Shown: positions 35,818-47,774, numbered from the stretch's first letter. The stretch is DNA of 64,000 nt from Plazaster borealis (GCA_021014325.1 CM037467.1:2976001-3040000), one strand, 5' to 3'. Notes: a model not told the origin generated them from the letters alone. Numbers and translations are program-made.

Positions 35818-36103
35818 ACATTGGTAATTATTGAAAATATATGTTCACAGATTTACCCATAACTTTATTCATAGTATAAAGATGGTCATGGTGGAAACTT
35901 CCCTTGAAATTTCTTTGCCTATTAATGCTATGGTTTTGGAGAAACGAGTAAAACAATTAGTTGTGATCTTGCGACCTCACTATTTTCTTGTGACTCTGAC
36001 GACCGAATGAGCTTAAACTTTCACAGTTGTGTTGTTTCATGTTGGGTCACACAAAGTGCAGATATTGGTGTTTGACAATTACCAATGTTAGCCACATGCT
36101 TTA
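35818..36103 (+). mobile_element. Diverged TTAA MITE relative
   Basis: TTGGTAATTATTG at the left, a GAATGAGCTTAAACTTTCAC block and TTTGACAATTACCAATG at the right follow the same order as the other family members. The terminal TTAA repeats are not intact. Confidence 0.55.
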
Positions 36104-36985
36104 GGTTGATTTGAGGTAGGGGTAATAAAATTAAGAAGTAGGTGTAAACAGATAAGTTTAACCAGTTAATGCCGGATGACCTGTTAACATTGTGCAATTC
36201 CTGATTCAAGGCCTTTGTCCTTTTGTTGTAAGAAGAGGATTACGTAACATCGAGAGGCTGCCACTATTAAATTGCCACTATTTATTTTGCTCAATGGATG
36301 CAAGTCCGAGCGGACCAAGATTCCAGTCTTGGTTCTGGCCATAGCCCCATTTGCCCGCTGTGTCTCGAGGCCGAGGTTTTGTGATTCACGGTGCGTGAAT
36401 ATGGTATGTTCTCGAAAGGGAAACAAGGAATTCCCGGTGCTTTAAACAGGATCTTTGTTCTCTTGACTTTGTTAAGCCACGGTTTCTTTGTGCCAACGGT
36501 GCTCTAAAACAAAAATGATTCCAGCAATTCCGAGAAAATAATCCTGTCAGGGTGAAAATGAAAAAATGAAAGATCCCCGGCGCTCACTGGTTAAGAGAGA
36601 AACAGGTATTTTTTTAAAGCTCTCGATAAAGTCAAATATTCATTGTAACAGAAATCTGGTGAAAAAGCCATATTATACATGTATACAAAATACTTATTTC
36701 TTATAATCTGTAGAAACAGTGCTTCTTCGAAAATTACACTTTGAAATGGCACACAATAGAATACACTCAAATATAATTCTTTAAGAATTGCAACAATAAT
36801 GCTCAAAAACCACACATAATGCCTCTTTTCATATATCAGTATAGTGTTTACTGGAATACAATTTTTGTTTTGAAATTTTCAGTGGAAAGTACAAACTATC
36901 ATTTACAGAGACAATCCACCAATCTCTGCTATTGTTGCTCAACGCAGAGTACGCTTTGCTGGCCACTGCTATCATGCTGAAGACC

Positions 36986-37556
36986 AGGTCCCAACTTCAT
37001 AGAGCTGCTTAAGCACAAAAAGTAGCCCATAGTAACAAAAATAATTATGCTTACCAGAAAAAGGTTACCAGCCAAAATACCATGTAACAAGTACAATTTA
37101 TGACTGGTATCCTGCTCTTTTTTGTTAAGCAATATTTCCTGCTAAAAGGATTCTTAAACGTTTGGTAATGACTCTGAAAATTAATGGCAATAAAAAATTA
37201 CTTGGTAAGTACAGCAGCTTTGGATAGTATAATGCATTTTGAGAAACTTTTCACTTTGAAGTACTGCGGTTATGGAAAAAGATATCACTTTTAATCCCCC
37301 AAAATTTGAATCTGAGAAGCATTAAGGCGGTAACGTTTCTCAGATTGTGTATTCCAATTGCAGATTATATTTCCTGCCTGGACAAATCGCTCCAGATTTT
37401 CGGCACTATCTCAAAAACGCAACACCATTTGAAGTGAAATTTTCACAGGTTAGTTTTATGGTATATATCTACTACTTTATAGGATTGAAACAAACAGTTG
37501 GTTCCAATTACCAAATGTATACAATCCCTTTAAGCAGCTCTTTGAAATTGGGCCCA
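36986..37556 (+). mobile_element. MITE-A copy inserted in a LINE remnant
   Basis: MITE-A arms run 36986-37141 and 37534-37556. Flanks ACCAGGTC and CCCAGGTC suggest a 7-8-bp target duplication. The LINE frame resumes on the far side. Confidence 0.8.
37142..37533 (+). mobile_element. TTAA-target MITE (copy 4) nested in MITE-A
   Basis: Interior matches 992-1351 (ACTCTGAAAATTAATGGCAA, GGTTATGGAAAAAGATATCA). It interrupts a MITE-A copy at the same GCTTAAGCAG site as the 19201 insertion. The left end has decayed. Confidence 0.8.
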
Positions 37557-38165
37557 GGTCATACCAGATGTATTTATGTTGGTGACTTCCGTGCCCTAAT
37601 AAAGGACGTAGACCTTTTAACTACATTCATGCGACTGGCAGAGACACACAGAATTTGAAAAACGTAATGAGCGATAAAGACTCCTGGCGTGATGTTGTGA
37701 ATCAGATCTCAGTTGCAACCGCAAGAAGATGATGACGAAAAACTAACACTGGTGTGAATTGTACGCTTAGTTTGTTCTTGTGTGTTGGACACTACCCTGT
37801 TTGGTAAGTTGTTAATATACACGCATGCACAACAACTGCAGGCACACACATCGACTACTCGCGCGTGGTGCGCACATTGGCTGCGTGCGCAAGGCATTCA
37901 ATAGTTCCGGTTCCAAAACATCCGTATTTGTATAATTTTACAAAAAAATTACTCATTTCGTCATCGACAGAAACTGATCATTCTGACGAGACATCGACTC
38001 TTTGCAAAACGTTTGTGAAAGACAAGTTCAAAATATTACCTTGTTGTCCATACAAGAATCACCAATAAAAAAACTAGCTCAATTAGCCTTTTTGAGATAT
38101 GATGGACACTATAAGAGTGCACTGTTTGGTTTTGGTGACTACAGACAAATTTACCCGAACCTAAT

Positions 38166-38578
38166 AATAATAATACCGGGTTCTTATATAGCGCTTTATC
38201 ACACCCCTAGGGGAGTATCAAAGCGCTCAGTATTTTTCCTGCAAGGTATGCGGAGCTACGTTTTGAAGTATGAGACCTTTTTCCTTTATAGCACCATGTA
38301 CTGGTTTACAAGGTGCTGTGGCGCAATATGCTGCCAATCAAACTAGGAACACCGGGGCGAACTCCTTCTCTTTACGATAAGTACACTTGGTTCTTTTACG
38401 TGCATTACACAACACACGGGACCTACGGCTTTGTGTCCCATCCGAAGGACGCAGCAATAATGGTTAAGTGTCTTGCTTAAGGACACAAGTGTCACAACCG
38501 GGACTCGAACCCCCATTCTGCTGATCAGAAACACCAGAGTCCGGTACTCTTATCTGCTCGGCCAAGACACACCACAAA
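38166..38578 (-). mobile_element. SINE A, full length, reverse
   Basis: The tail (GGTTCTTATATAGCGCTTTA) is at the left and the tRNA-like head with GGGACTCGAACCC at the right. The order is the exact reverse of 20130-20530. Confidence 0.85.
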
Positions 38579-38895
38579 AGTGTCCAAGTAAAGTATCCAC
38601 CATATCTCCTAATGGCTTATGCATTTCTCATGGGCTTCTGGTAATCGCTAGAGCCAGATTGTAGCATGGCCTACAGTCACATTACGTCATACTTACAGAG
38701 CAAGAAGAGACTGTGGCGGTCGAAAGCAGCAACAAGATTTGGCATTTATGCAAGCTCTCTACATGTCATCAAGAATGAATGTTGAAGAATAAATAAATTT
38801 GCATTCAATACCTCTCTCAATACTGGGATAAGATGTGTTGGATCTCACTGTCTGTCAGTTTTCCTGGAAAAAATATAAAATAAATAAATTGTGTT

Positions 38896-39066
38896 TTGTT
38901 TTGTGTTTCACCCATGATACATCGATGTGTGTAAAGCACTGTATACTCTCCCGAGTACTTTCCCGAGTCTTGTGAAAGAAAATCAACAGGCATATTATTC
39001 GGGCGGGATTTGAACCCATGATCTTTGCCATTCTAGGTAGATGTCTTACCATCAAGCTCGGTTGCT
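38896..39066 (-). mobile_element. SINE C copy
   Basis: GATCATGGGTTCAAATCCCG and GGAAAGTACTCGGGAGAGTA in the same order as 48917-49103. Confidence 0.7.
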
Positions 39067-39626
39067 AGAGGCATTTTGAATCCTGTATTTAAGCAGCGGG
39101 TTACTGCAATGAATTTAATACATGTTAGAATTTACCTATTAAAATTTGTGTTTGTTTGCATGAGTTCATGCAGTAAAAGAACTCTCCATTTAGTGACAGC
39201 CCGAGAGGAGTCTGGGTGTCTTCCAAGAATGTGTGAGGCTCCAGACCAAAAACAGGCACTTCCTGCCCAAACTCAAAACTGGGTGTATTTGCTCATCAAA
39301 TAGATGAGAATAAGAGCTTTCAAATAGCACCTTATTAGGGTCGATAAGGTAAGTATTTCTCAACATACAGAATGTTGAAGACATCACATCACATTGATAT
39401 CAAGGCTGATGTTTCAGTTGTCTTCACTTTTAACGCCATTTCACTATTTCTGAGGAGTCTGATTTTGGCAAAGGTATAGTTCAAAATTAGAAAATTGGGC
39501 TTTCTGATTTTAATTTGAACAATGATTCTCAAAACAAGTATACATAATTTTGCTTCTGCAAAACTTAGACAAAACAAATTAAAGAGATCATTCCTGTTTA
39601 TTCAATTGATGAGTATGGTACCCTAC

Positions 39627-42600
39627 CTTGAGCGATGCAGCATTTCCACACTGACATAGGGCTTGTGTTCTGATGCAGACTGCAGGAACCAGTCTCCTCA
39701 CCACCCATAAGGTAAAGAAATACCGGCCAACGCCAAATCTCCAGTTCCTGAACAAACAAAACGTTATCAAAGAAATTAAATAAATAAATAAAAGATACTT
39801 CAGGTCTTGCAGAAGAAGCAGAAAAAAAATCAAAACCACTTCTGTCCTTCCATCGCAGGGGACACCCACGTTAAAGTCCAAAATTAAAACAGAATTTAAC
39901 TTGATGTCTGTGAGATATTTATGGATTGGCAGACTTTTGAGACAATAGAGGGCGTCCCACTCACCGGTCCTTTTCCATTATCATCGATGAGAACAATGGA
40001 ACAGGACCAGTAAGTGGAACACCCTCTATCGTCTCAAAATGTAGGTTGGATAAATGTGCACTGCTTGCCTTTTCAACTCTGTGTACCCTGGTTCGAATCC
40101 TCCTCAAACCTGAGCCTGATACTTCAGTTGTATTTTTCAGTCCCTTTCACCCTTTCTCACAAAGCGTAAGCACAAAAGGGTTTTGCTTAGCTGATACAGG
40201 TTACCAGCCAAAACATTATGTGATGTGTACTGCGTGTCACTGGTTTCTTGCTGATTTTTGCTTAGCGGAGAAACTTCTCAATCGATAAATTATTCGGTAC
40301 AGCGACTCAGTAACACCACGCCCTGACGACATGTACATTGATTTCCTGTTTGAGATTTTTTTCCCCCAAATTCACATTTATTTCCAAAAAACGAGGGACA
40401 AGCCGACAAGGCAATTGACAATGGGTATACATCGACACGAGACAAGGATGATATTTTACCTCTTCATACTCTGCAACAGGCGAGTCTTCTTCCTCTTCTT
40501 TCACCAACAGACTTGTCGTATCCCGCGGCATTTCATGATCGTTCTGTCGATAGCTCAGGCTATTCAATGTTTGTGATCGTCCGTGCAGCCTGGGCTTGCT
40601 ATCTCTTCTCCCATTGGTTTTACTCGACCTTTGATCCTTCAACCGTTGCTTTTGGTCCAATAGGGTGTTTGGTCTCTGATATAACCTTCCTTCTGATTGG
40701 TTGGCAGGCGGGTGGGCTGAATCCAAATGGCCATCTCTTTCATTAAGAATCGGCGACTGTGAGTGGTCGAATGCATTATCTCTGACCAATCGGCTTTGAT
40801 TATACAAAGTGACTCCGGATTGTCGGTCTTGCACTCCATCAGAGCTCGGACCTTGGTAAATATCCTCATGCGAAGACTGGTAGCCGACATTTACGTAGCT
40901 AGATAATAAATTAGTTTGCGACGTCAGCAGCTCTTGTTTATCGGACGATTCGTCCTCGTTTTCAGGCAAGTTCCCATGTATTGGTTTCACACTGACGATG
41001 TCCCCCTCAACATGAGGGTGAACTTTCTCGGAGATTGCCTCTTTTCTCTCTGGTTCAAGTATGGACGGAAGCTCATCATTTTTGGTATTGATAAGACTAA
41101 AGCAATTATAAATATCGTTATCTTTGTGACTATTACACTCAGCATGTACAGACAAGTCATTGTTATTAAGCCTCTGATGAAAACTATTAGAATATGAAGT
41201 AGCATTACTTGGCAGTGAGGTATAATTCATAGTAAGGGATGAAACATTATTGCACAAAATACTGTCAGAATCGATATGTAATCGATTGTTTAACTCTAGA
41301 GGATTGGATGTACAGAGAATATCAAAGCTTGTGTCCGATGTTAATGTCAATGTTAAGTTCTCTGATGGTCTGCGGGAAACTACGGGCGAGTTCGGCTCAC
41401 TGAAGTCCTCCAGGATCCACTCCCCGTCTCTCTGGAGAGGATGCGGCTGGGCGTCGTCCAATTCGTCCTGATGAACCCATCTTCCATCTTGTCGATGATG
41501 AATCGAGGGTTCCTCGTTGATCAAAAGATGACTTGTGTCCTTCTGTTGGACTTGGTATTCATTCGGTGCATTAGTTGGCGACGTGGTAGCCCACCTCCCG
41601 TTTTCCCTTGTAACCAGGTCGCTGTAGATTCTTGCATCATCGGTTGCCAGAGCAACCAGCTTCTCCTCCTCATCCTCGGTTTCAAGTAGTGAGTTTGTAT
41701 CATCTTGTGCTTTAAAGAGCTCCCTCTTGGGACCGATATGGGCTGTTGGTGACGGGTGGATGCGGTTTCGGAAGCGATGAGCTAGCTCACCGTCTCTCTG
41801 CTCCGGACTGCTCCCCGCGACACACGGTGGGGAGGAATGAGGGCGCGTGACAAACAGATGTGCAATATGCCCAACGGGTGTCAATGCCCCACCCCCTTGG
41901 TTCCTGTCAGGATACGCCCGGTTGGGTGCAGAGTGAGGACGAAAGTCGCCCAGTGAGGGGATGCCGAGGTGGATAGCATGGGTGTAGTTGGGAATTGACA
42001 ACATCACATGACGGGTACACGGGGTGGGGGTAATTTTCCGGTTGGGTGTTGCATTGTGCCAGCTTGAAGCATCTGAAAAAACAAACAGCATTTTTCAACA
42101 AAAAATTATGAATTTTTTTTGTTGAAGATGCCCATCTGTAATAACATGAGTGGTTATTGCAGCGTTCTCCCTTAACAGTGGTCCACTGGTCAAATGCCAG
42201 TTATATTACCTACGGAAGTGTTCTGGCTGGCTAGTTCAATGCTGAAAAGCATCTCTAGTTAATATGAAATATGGACTAGTGGAACAACTGGCGGACTTGT
42301 TAAAGCTAACTGGTCCTGCTGGCTAGTCACTGAACAAGTTACAAGAAAACCCTATATTGGCAAACATCATCAAATCAGTTCATCATGCCCATGCATTTAA
42401 ACAATGCTCCAAAGTATACTTTACCTGACACACAAATTTTAAAGTGCACAAACGTTATACCTTGGTAAAACAGTCTAGGACATACAAACAAGCCCTAGGA
42501 CGCAGAGATACAGTATTTCTTCATGGGGACTTTCTTGTGAAGAACACAACTGAGTTTCCTTATTTGAGAAACATTGCCTAATGCACTGATGCAAAACGTT

Positions 42601-45531
42601 GGGAAAAAATGATTGGAATAAAAAAGATGATCTTACCGAAATTAAACTTCCAGAGTTCATTCTTGTAGTCCTCTTTTCCCTCACCACCAAAGATCATCAT
42701 GCTGTTGGCAACACGGACCGCGCTGTGGCCGTAAAGCGATCCCGGACTTCCGTAAGACTTCACTCTGGTCCAGACTCGAGATTCTGAGATAGACACAGAA
42801 GAAGTATTGCTTCTAATACTGTTATTGTTTGTAATGGGTGAAAACCGATATACAAGAGGCGAATTTGTTTTCTTTTTACATAGTGCAGGCGCTGAGGACA
42901 GCGGGAGGAAGTTCGATCCTCTGTGTTTTTATCAGTATACTCTTTACCCAAGTCACCTGACGCCTGTTAATATTGATGGCAATGGAAACAGTAAGCGAGT
43001 ACAACAATGGTACAGTAGTCGATAACCAGTTGAACTGGAACTCCAACAATATTAAGGTTTATACAAAAACTAACCAGCGCTTACACTTCGTAAGGAAACT
43101 CAAATATTTTAAATGTGTACACAAGAATTTTAACATTGTTTTATCAGAGTACTATTCAATCGTTATTAACTTTTTGTTCAATCACTTGGTTTAATTCCCC
43201 GACTGTTCAAAACCGGAAGAAACTTAATTATTGTAAGTATTCTACATGATATGTTTGTTCAGGGTTAATTCTGGTCCAATAAAAAATGAGGGCTACAAGG
43301 CCTGTGGTCTTGTGGATTCCTCCCCCCTCTCCCCAAACCACCAAATTTGAGCCCTGCTTTGCTGCTACACGTGGGAGCAGCTAACGAAAAATGCAAGACT
43401 CCTCCAACACAAAACCACAGGCACCTTGAGTAAGATTCAAACCCTTGACCCAATTCTGCATTTATTGCAGAGTTTGGATGACAATTTTTACGATAACTCC
43501 TGCTCAAAAATGCCTCTAGAAATAATGGGATAACCAGGTAGACGACCGTGGCGTGTCATGGCCGAGCGGATAAGAGCACCAGACCCAAGCTCTGGTGTTT
43601 CTGATCAGCAGAGTGTGGGTTCGAGGCCCAGTCATGACACTTGTGTCCCTAAGCAAGACGCTTAACCATTATTGCTTCTCTTCACCCCGGAGTACAAATG
43701 GGTACCAGCGAGAGCTGGGGAGTAACCTGTGATGGACTGGCAGCCTGTCCAGGGGGAATAGAAATATTCTCAACTGTTAATGCCAAGGAAACCGGATATA
43801 AACACCGGCCTGATGAGCCTTATTGGCTCGGGACAGACTTTACTTTTACAGGTAGACGACCACCTACCGAAGCTCCACTTCCACAAGTCTCGGAGCGGTT
43901 GCAGGTTGTTCTGTCCTCCGTACACCCACATACTTGACTCGTGGACGACGGCGGAATGGCAATGTCTTGGAGGCGGGGAATTCTCTACTTGGGCATCTAC
44001 GCTTAGATGCCACCATCTTGTCTCTATGTAAAAGACAGGCAATATTTGTTGTAAAATGGCTGGAATCAAGACTATCTTTCAGGTAAGACAAGAGGCAGTA
44101 TTTGTTAGATAATGGAGGACTCTTACAGTAAAAAGGCTGGTATCAAGACTATCTTTCAGGTAGGAGGCAGTATTTTTTTAGATTATAGAGAATTCTTACA
44201 TTAAAAAGACTGGAATCAAGACTATCTTTCAAATACAGAAAGTTGCCTTAAACCTCCTACTCTTGGTCCCATTTTCCAGTGAGTTGACCAACCATTGGAA
44301 ATAATTAAACTGCAAGGGTTGTGTAAGGTGGCATGACTGTGCACAGAACTAAACTGTGTACATGTGTGTAAGGTGTAGAAGACATTGTGTGTGAAGACAA
44401 CAGCCACAGCCGTATAATCAAAGCCATACAGTCAAAGCCATACAGTACACACAGTCTTATCTTACCAAAGTCCAGAGTCCAAAGTTCACTGGATGACCCT
44501 TTCAAATCCACATATCCGCCGTACACGTGCATCCCACCATGCCAGACAACAGCGGTATGACCCCTGACCCCAATAGGGGTCTTGACCTCTGACTCGATGA
44601 CCGGCTTCTCCCAGGTCTGGCAGGAGATACTATAGATCCACAGGGGAGTTTCACCACAGCTGCCATAGCCTAGTTCCCCTCCGAAGATGAAGAGACACCC
44701 CTATCGATAAAATGAAATGGTCTTTTATCAAGGATTTTGCAGGCTATAACTCATGAGCTATAAATAGCTTCACAAAGAGAATGATGAAGAAATGATGAAG
44801 AAATTTTAATTTGGATCACATAAACTCATTTTAGCTTCTCAGTTTACAACAATTATCTCAATATTATGATGAATATATTATAATTGCTATTGCGAACTTC
44901 GCAGTCTTCATCCAAACTCTCAAAGTTTTTTTTAGCTGCAAGAGTAAATTTTATCAAAAATTTCTTTATTAAAACTGTCTTAACCCTAAATATCCCCAAC
45001 CCTTCAAACAGCAACTATGTGTTTTGTTTGATTCTGTTGAACTGAGGACTGCACTAGTATTTGTGATCATGCTTTAAATGGGATCAAGCATACCACCGTA
45101 ACCAATTACTACGATGCGCAAACTTATGACAGTGTCCATGAAGTGACTGGCTTATAGCAACACTTTCTTACCCTCTGCGCAATCATTGTGTGTTCCTGCA
45201 GGGGCGGGGGCGTGTCCCCACCACACTCCATTTTAGTCCAGGTGTTACTCCCGATGTCATACCGCCAAAAGTCCTTCAAGGTCTGGTGTCCATCTCGTCC
45301 CCCATGGAGATAAATCTGGCCCTCGTAGTGGCAGGCTGCATGCTTGCTGCGGTTGCACGGCCGGTGGCGAGGGCTCTGAGGAAAGATACTCTTCCAGATG
45401 TAGGAGTCGGTCTCTGCCATCCCGGTAGTTGAGCCCGGAGAAGGCAGGGGGGTAGGGGTGGGAAGGGAGGTCACATGACGCCTGGTGGCGTTGCTACGCA
45501 GGTTTGTGAGCTCCAGACATGATCTGTCAAT
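39627..45531 (-). CDS. Kelch-repeat protein with long low-complexity region (5' and 3' ends not found)
   Basis: Six minus-strand exons join with consistent phases: 45172-45531, 44466-44700, 43868-44023, 42637-42783, 40460-42072 and 39627-39747, about 877 codons in total. The first four encode kelch blades with the double-Gly strand and following W/L: IYLHGGRDG, LFIFGGELGYG, MHVYGGYVD, MWVYGGQNN and MMIFGGEG, each followed by a pattern such as LWKWSF or LWTLDF. These would form a beta-propeller. The large fifth exon encodes some 540 polar, probably disordered residues. The sixth adds ELEIWRWPVFLYLMGGEE and ends near MSVWKCC. The first mapped exon begins in phase 0 without an obvious start and the last ends in phase 1, so exons are missing at both ends. 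I do not recognise the orthologue; kelch propellers usually bind protein partners. Confidence 0.85.
39935..40039. repeat. 105-bp palindrome
   Basis: TTTTGAGACAATAGAGGGCG at the left and its inverse ending TCGTCTCAAAA at the right, with CACTCACCGGTCC arms and a small loop. It is probably a foldback MITE. Confidence 0.75.
40160..40285 (+). mobile_element. Partial MITE-A
   Basis: GGTTACCAGCCAAAACATTA and a CTGGTTTCTTGCTGATTTTTG relative of the inner arm; no intact TIR. Confidence 0.5.
40460..42072 (-). other. Giant 1.6 kb exon of the kelch gene encoding a polar, repeat-bearing region
   Basis: The open frame extends past the splice donor, so it can look like a 594-residue single-exon gene. The acceptor (TTTTTTCAG) at its 5' side and the donor GAAGAG|gtaaaa show it is an internal exon. 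It is rich in Ser, Asn, Asp, Glu and Gln. Several short units share an Arg/Glu/Gln-Asp/Asn-Gly core, four of them followed by Arg/Glu and Trp/Leu: RDGELAHRF, ENGRWATTS, QDGRWVHQD, RDGEWILED. A weaker one is RDGHLDS. No known domain was recognised beyond these. Confidence 0.8.
42160..42345 (-). repeat. Repeat D copy in a kelch-gene intron
   Basis: GGCTGGCTAGTTCAATGCTG, TTAATATGAAATATGGACTA and AAGCTAACTGGTCCTGCTGG, inverted relative to 9015-9200. Confidence 0.7.
43265..43365 (-). repeat. Repeat G copy, reverse
   Basis: Contains AATTCTGGTCCAATAAAA, CTTGTGGATTCC and CAAATTTGAGCCCTGC, inverted to 9325-9420. Confidence 0.6.
43548..43849 (+). mobile_element. SINE B, full length, with perfect 12-bp TSD
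   Basis: tRNA-like head (GTGTCATGGCCGAGCGGATA, B box GGTTCGAGGCC) and a 3' part distinct from SINE A ending GGGACAGACTTTACTTTTAC. AGGTAGACGACC at 43536-43547 is repeated exactly at 43850-43861. It sits in the kelch gene intron, antisense to it, with its tail six bases from exon 43868-44023. Confidence 0.9.
44052..44235 (+). repeat. Tandem repeat of about 80 bp in a kelch-gene intron
   Basis: GGAATCAAGACTATCTTTCA occurs at three places, with GGCAGTATTTGTTAGAT between. It starts about 30 bases from exon 43868-44023. Confidence 0.8.
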
Positions 45532-45858
45532 CTGTGAAAGAGAACAAGAAAGTTCTGTTAACAAAGATTGTTGTTAACTTGAAGTTAACAACAATTGTTA
45601 GCAACCACTCAATCGAAAGGACAACTACATCTATGCTTTTAAACAGCAAATATCAAATACCATTTATCTATTAGAAACCGGTGCATGTGAAATTACTGCA
45701 GACTGAATCTGAAGTACTCTGTTAATGAGCTCTTTCTCTACATTAAAACTTTACATCCAATTTATACAAACACATTATGCAATCACATTGTTTGAACATG
45801 CTGGTACGAATTGGAATGATTGAATGATTCAGTTTTAAACACTGAGCCATATCTACAT

Positions 45859-46085
45859 GTACAATCAAAGTTTCACAGAGACTTACGTCAAGTACATACA
45901 ATGCTAAAGGATTTCTATTGAGTTCAGTTGAGTTTACCAACAAGTATGAATAATAATGACACCAGATAAATTTCAAAATGTACAATCAAAGTTTCACAGA
46001 GACTTACGTCAAGTACATACAATGCTAAAGGATTTCTATTGAATTCAGTCCAGAGTTTACCAAAAAGTATGAACAATAAAAACAC
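45859..46085 (+). repeat. Two-unit tandem repeat, 121-bp period
   Basis: ACAATCAAAGTTTCACAGAG begins at 45861 and 45982; the following GCTAAAGGATTTCTATTGA is shared. Confidence 0.85.
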
Positions 46086-46479
46086 CAGATGAATTTTCCC
46101 TGGGAAATTCACTAGAAAATTTGATTTGTGGTTCACACTTGAACTGCTAACCCTTGCAAACTCCCAGGAAAATGACATCCCTGTTTGGGAGTAGGGTTCA
46201 GGGAGATAACCCTGCAGTTAGAAACGATGGGATGGTGGTTGGATTAAAATTCCCCAGGATTTTGCAAGGGTTTTATTTCCTGAGAATTAGCTCTGTAGTG
46301 TGAAAAGGGCTTAGGTTTGTATAGCATCAAAATCCCCCTAGATGTCATGTATGTAGACAATCAAAGCAGTAAGGTGGCAATCAAAGTTTATGACATGAAG
46401 ATCTGGCAAACCAAACCTAGTACTGATACAAGCATGTACTCCCTATCGTTATTTACTAGAATCCTTCCTCACTCTAATA

Positions 46480-47160
46480 AAATCCAGCACCTAGTGGTAA
46501 CCCAACAACCAAACTGTTTGACTCTGATTATGGTGGTTAATTGCCTGATCCCATGTAAAGCATAATCAGTTTACATCTAGTGCAGTCCTCAGTCCAACAC
46601 CATTCAGTAACTCAACACCCAAACTGTTGGACTCTGATTATGGTGGTACATGTAAGCCTGATCCCATGTAAAGCATGATCAGTTTACTAGTGCAGTCCTC
46701 AGTCTAACACCATTCAGTAACTCAACACCCAAACTGTTGGACTCTGATTATGGTTGTATGCCTGATCCCATGTAAAGCATGATCAGTTTACTAGTGCAGT
46801 CCTCAGTCTAACACCATTCAGTAACTCAACACCCAAACTGTTGGACTCTGATTATGGTGGTACATGTAAGCCTGATCCCATGTAAAGCATGATCAGTTTA
46901 CTAGTGCAGTCCTCAGTCTAACACCATTCAGTAACTCAACACCCAAACTGTTGGACTCTGAATGGTGGTAAGCCTGATCCCATGTAAAGCATGATCAGTT
47001 TACTAGTGCAGTCCTCAGTCTAACACCATTCAGTAACTCAACACCCAAACTGTTGGACTCTGATTATGGTTGTATGCCTGATCCCATGTAAAGCATAATC
47101 AGTTTACTAGTGCAGTCCTCAGTCCAACAGAATCCTATTACGGTAACTCAACACTAAAAC
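46480..47160 (+). repeat. Minisatellite with alternating 110/103-bp units
   Basis: CATTCAGTAACTCAACACCC begins at about 46601, 46711, 46814, 46924 and 47027, giving spacings 110, 103, 110, 103. Inner units are nearly identical; edge units (46480-46600, 47110-47160) are diverged. Confidence 0.9.
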
Positions 47161-47375
47161 TGTTGGGCAGTGTTGTAGGATGTGATTTGTGGCTATTGGG
47201 CTCTGTTGGGTGATATGACACAGGATAAATTCTTATATTTGTTTCCCTCCAATGAATCTTAAATTATTTATGACTACAGGTCAATCACCTTTGAATTAAT
47301 AATCGACATCTATTTAGCCAATAAAGTAGCAACCATTTTTCAATCCTTTAACAGATAAACAAGTTATGTAGCTTC

Positions 47376-47774
47376 TTAAAGGTACATGTAGGGTCATATA
47401 GATTGGTAAATACTCCAACAATTTATGACCATAAAAACTCACTTGTGAAAACTATTTTAAGAAAGGATTCCCTTTGAAGTATGGTTTGGATAATTTCTCA
47501 ACCCAAAACATCTGAATCTGAGAAACGACTCATAATACATGAATCCTATCTCAGATTTCTGAGGGTTGGTGTTTGTTCGCCGCGAATGCTGCAGCCAGAG
47601 ATGTGGTTGGTACCCGCTCTCACCTCGCTAAACGTGGATGGATTTTACGCTCTTGTGAAAATACCGTTACAGTTTTTAGCTGTTTTCTTAGAAAGCAGAC
47701 ACTGTATTCAGCTGAAACTGTCACATATAAATCAGCATTACGTTGATAAAACCAATCGGTGACTCTGCCTTTAA
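47376..47774 (+). mobile_element. TTAA-flanked MITE relative, 399 bp
   Basis: Begins TTAAAGGTACATGTAG and ends GACTCTGCCTTTAA. Internal AGAAACGACTCATAATACA and AAAACTCACTTGTG resemble the family, although the middle is diverged. Confidence 0.55.

Larger units (their letters stand above)
36906..37730 (+). pseudogene. Non-LTR retrotransposon (LINE) 3' remnant, interrupted
   Basis: Translation at 36908-36985 gives RDNPPISAIVAQRRVRFAGH followed by CYHAEDQ. After the MITE, 37619-37729 gives YIHATGRDTQNLKNVMSDKD then SWRDVVNQISVATARR and a stop. This is the C-terminal tail that follows the reverse transcriptase in RTE-like and related LINEs (family knowledge). No reverse transcriptase domain remains, and frameshifts lie between the parts. 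Confidence 0.7.

Noticed and set aside
39190..39317. A last exon of the kelch gene near 39317 reading ALILIYLMSKYTQF then stop
   Set aside because: The phase fits, but the acceptor lacks a pyrimidine tract and no homology supports it, so the 3' end was left open.
40307..42091. A 594-residue open frame as a single-exon gene
   Set aside because: A splice acceptor at 42073 and a donor at 40459 with matching phases show it is an internal exon of the kelch gene; the first six and last fifty or so codons are intron.
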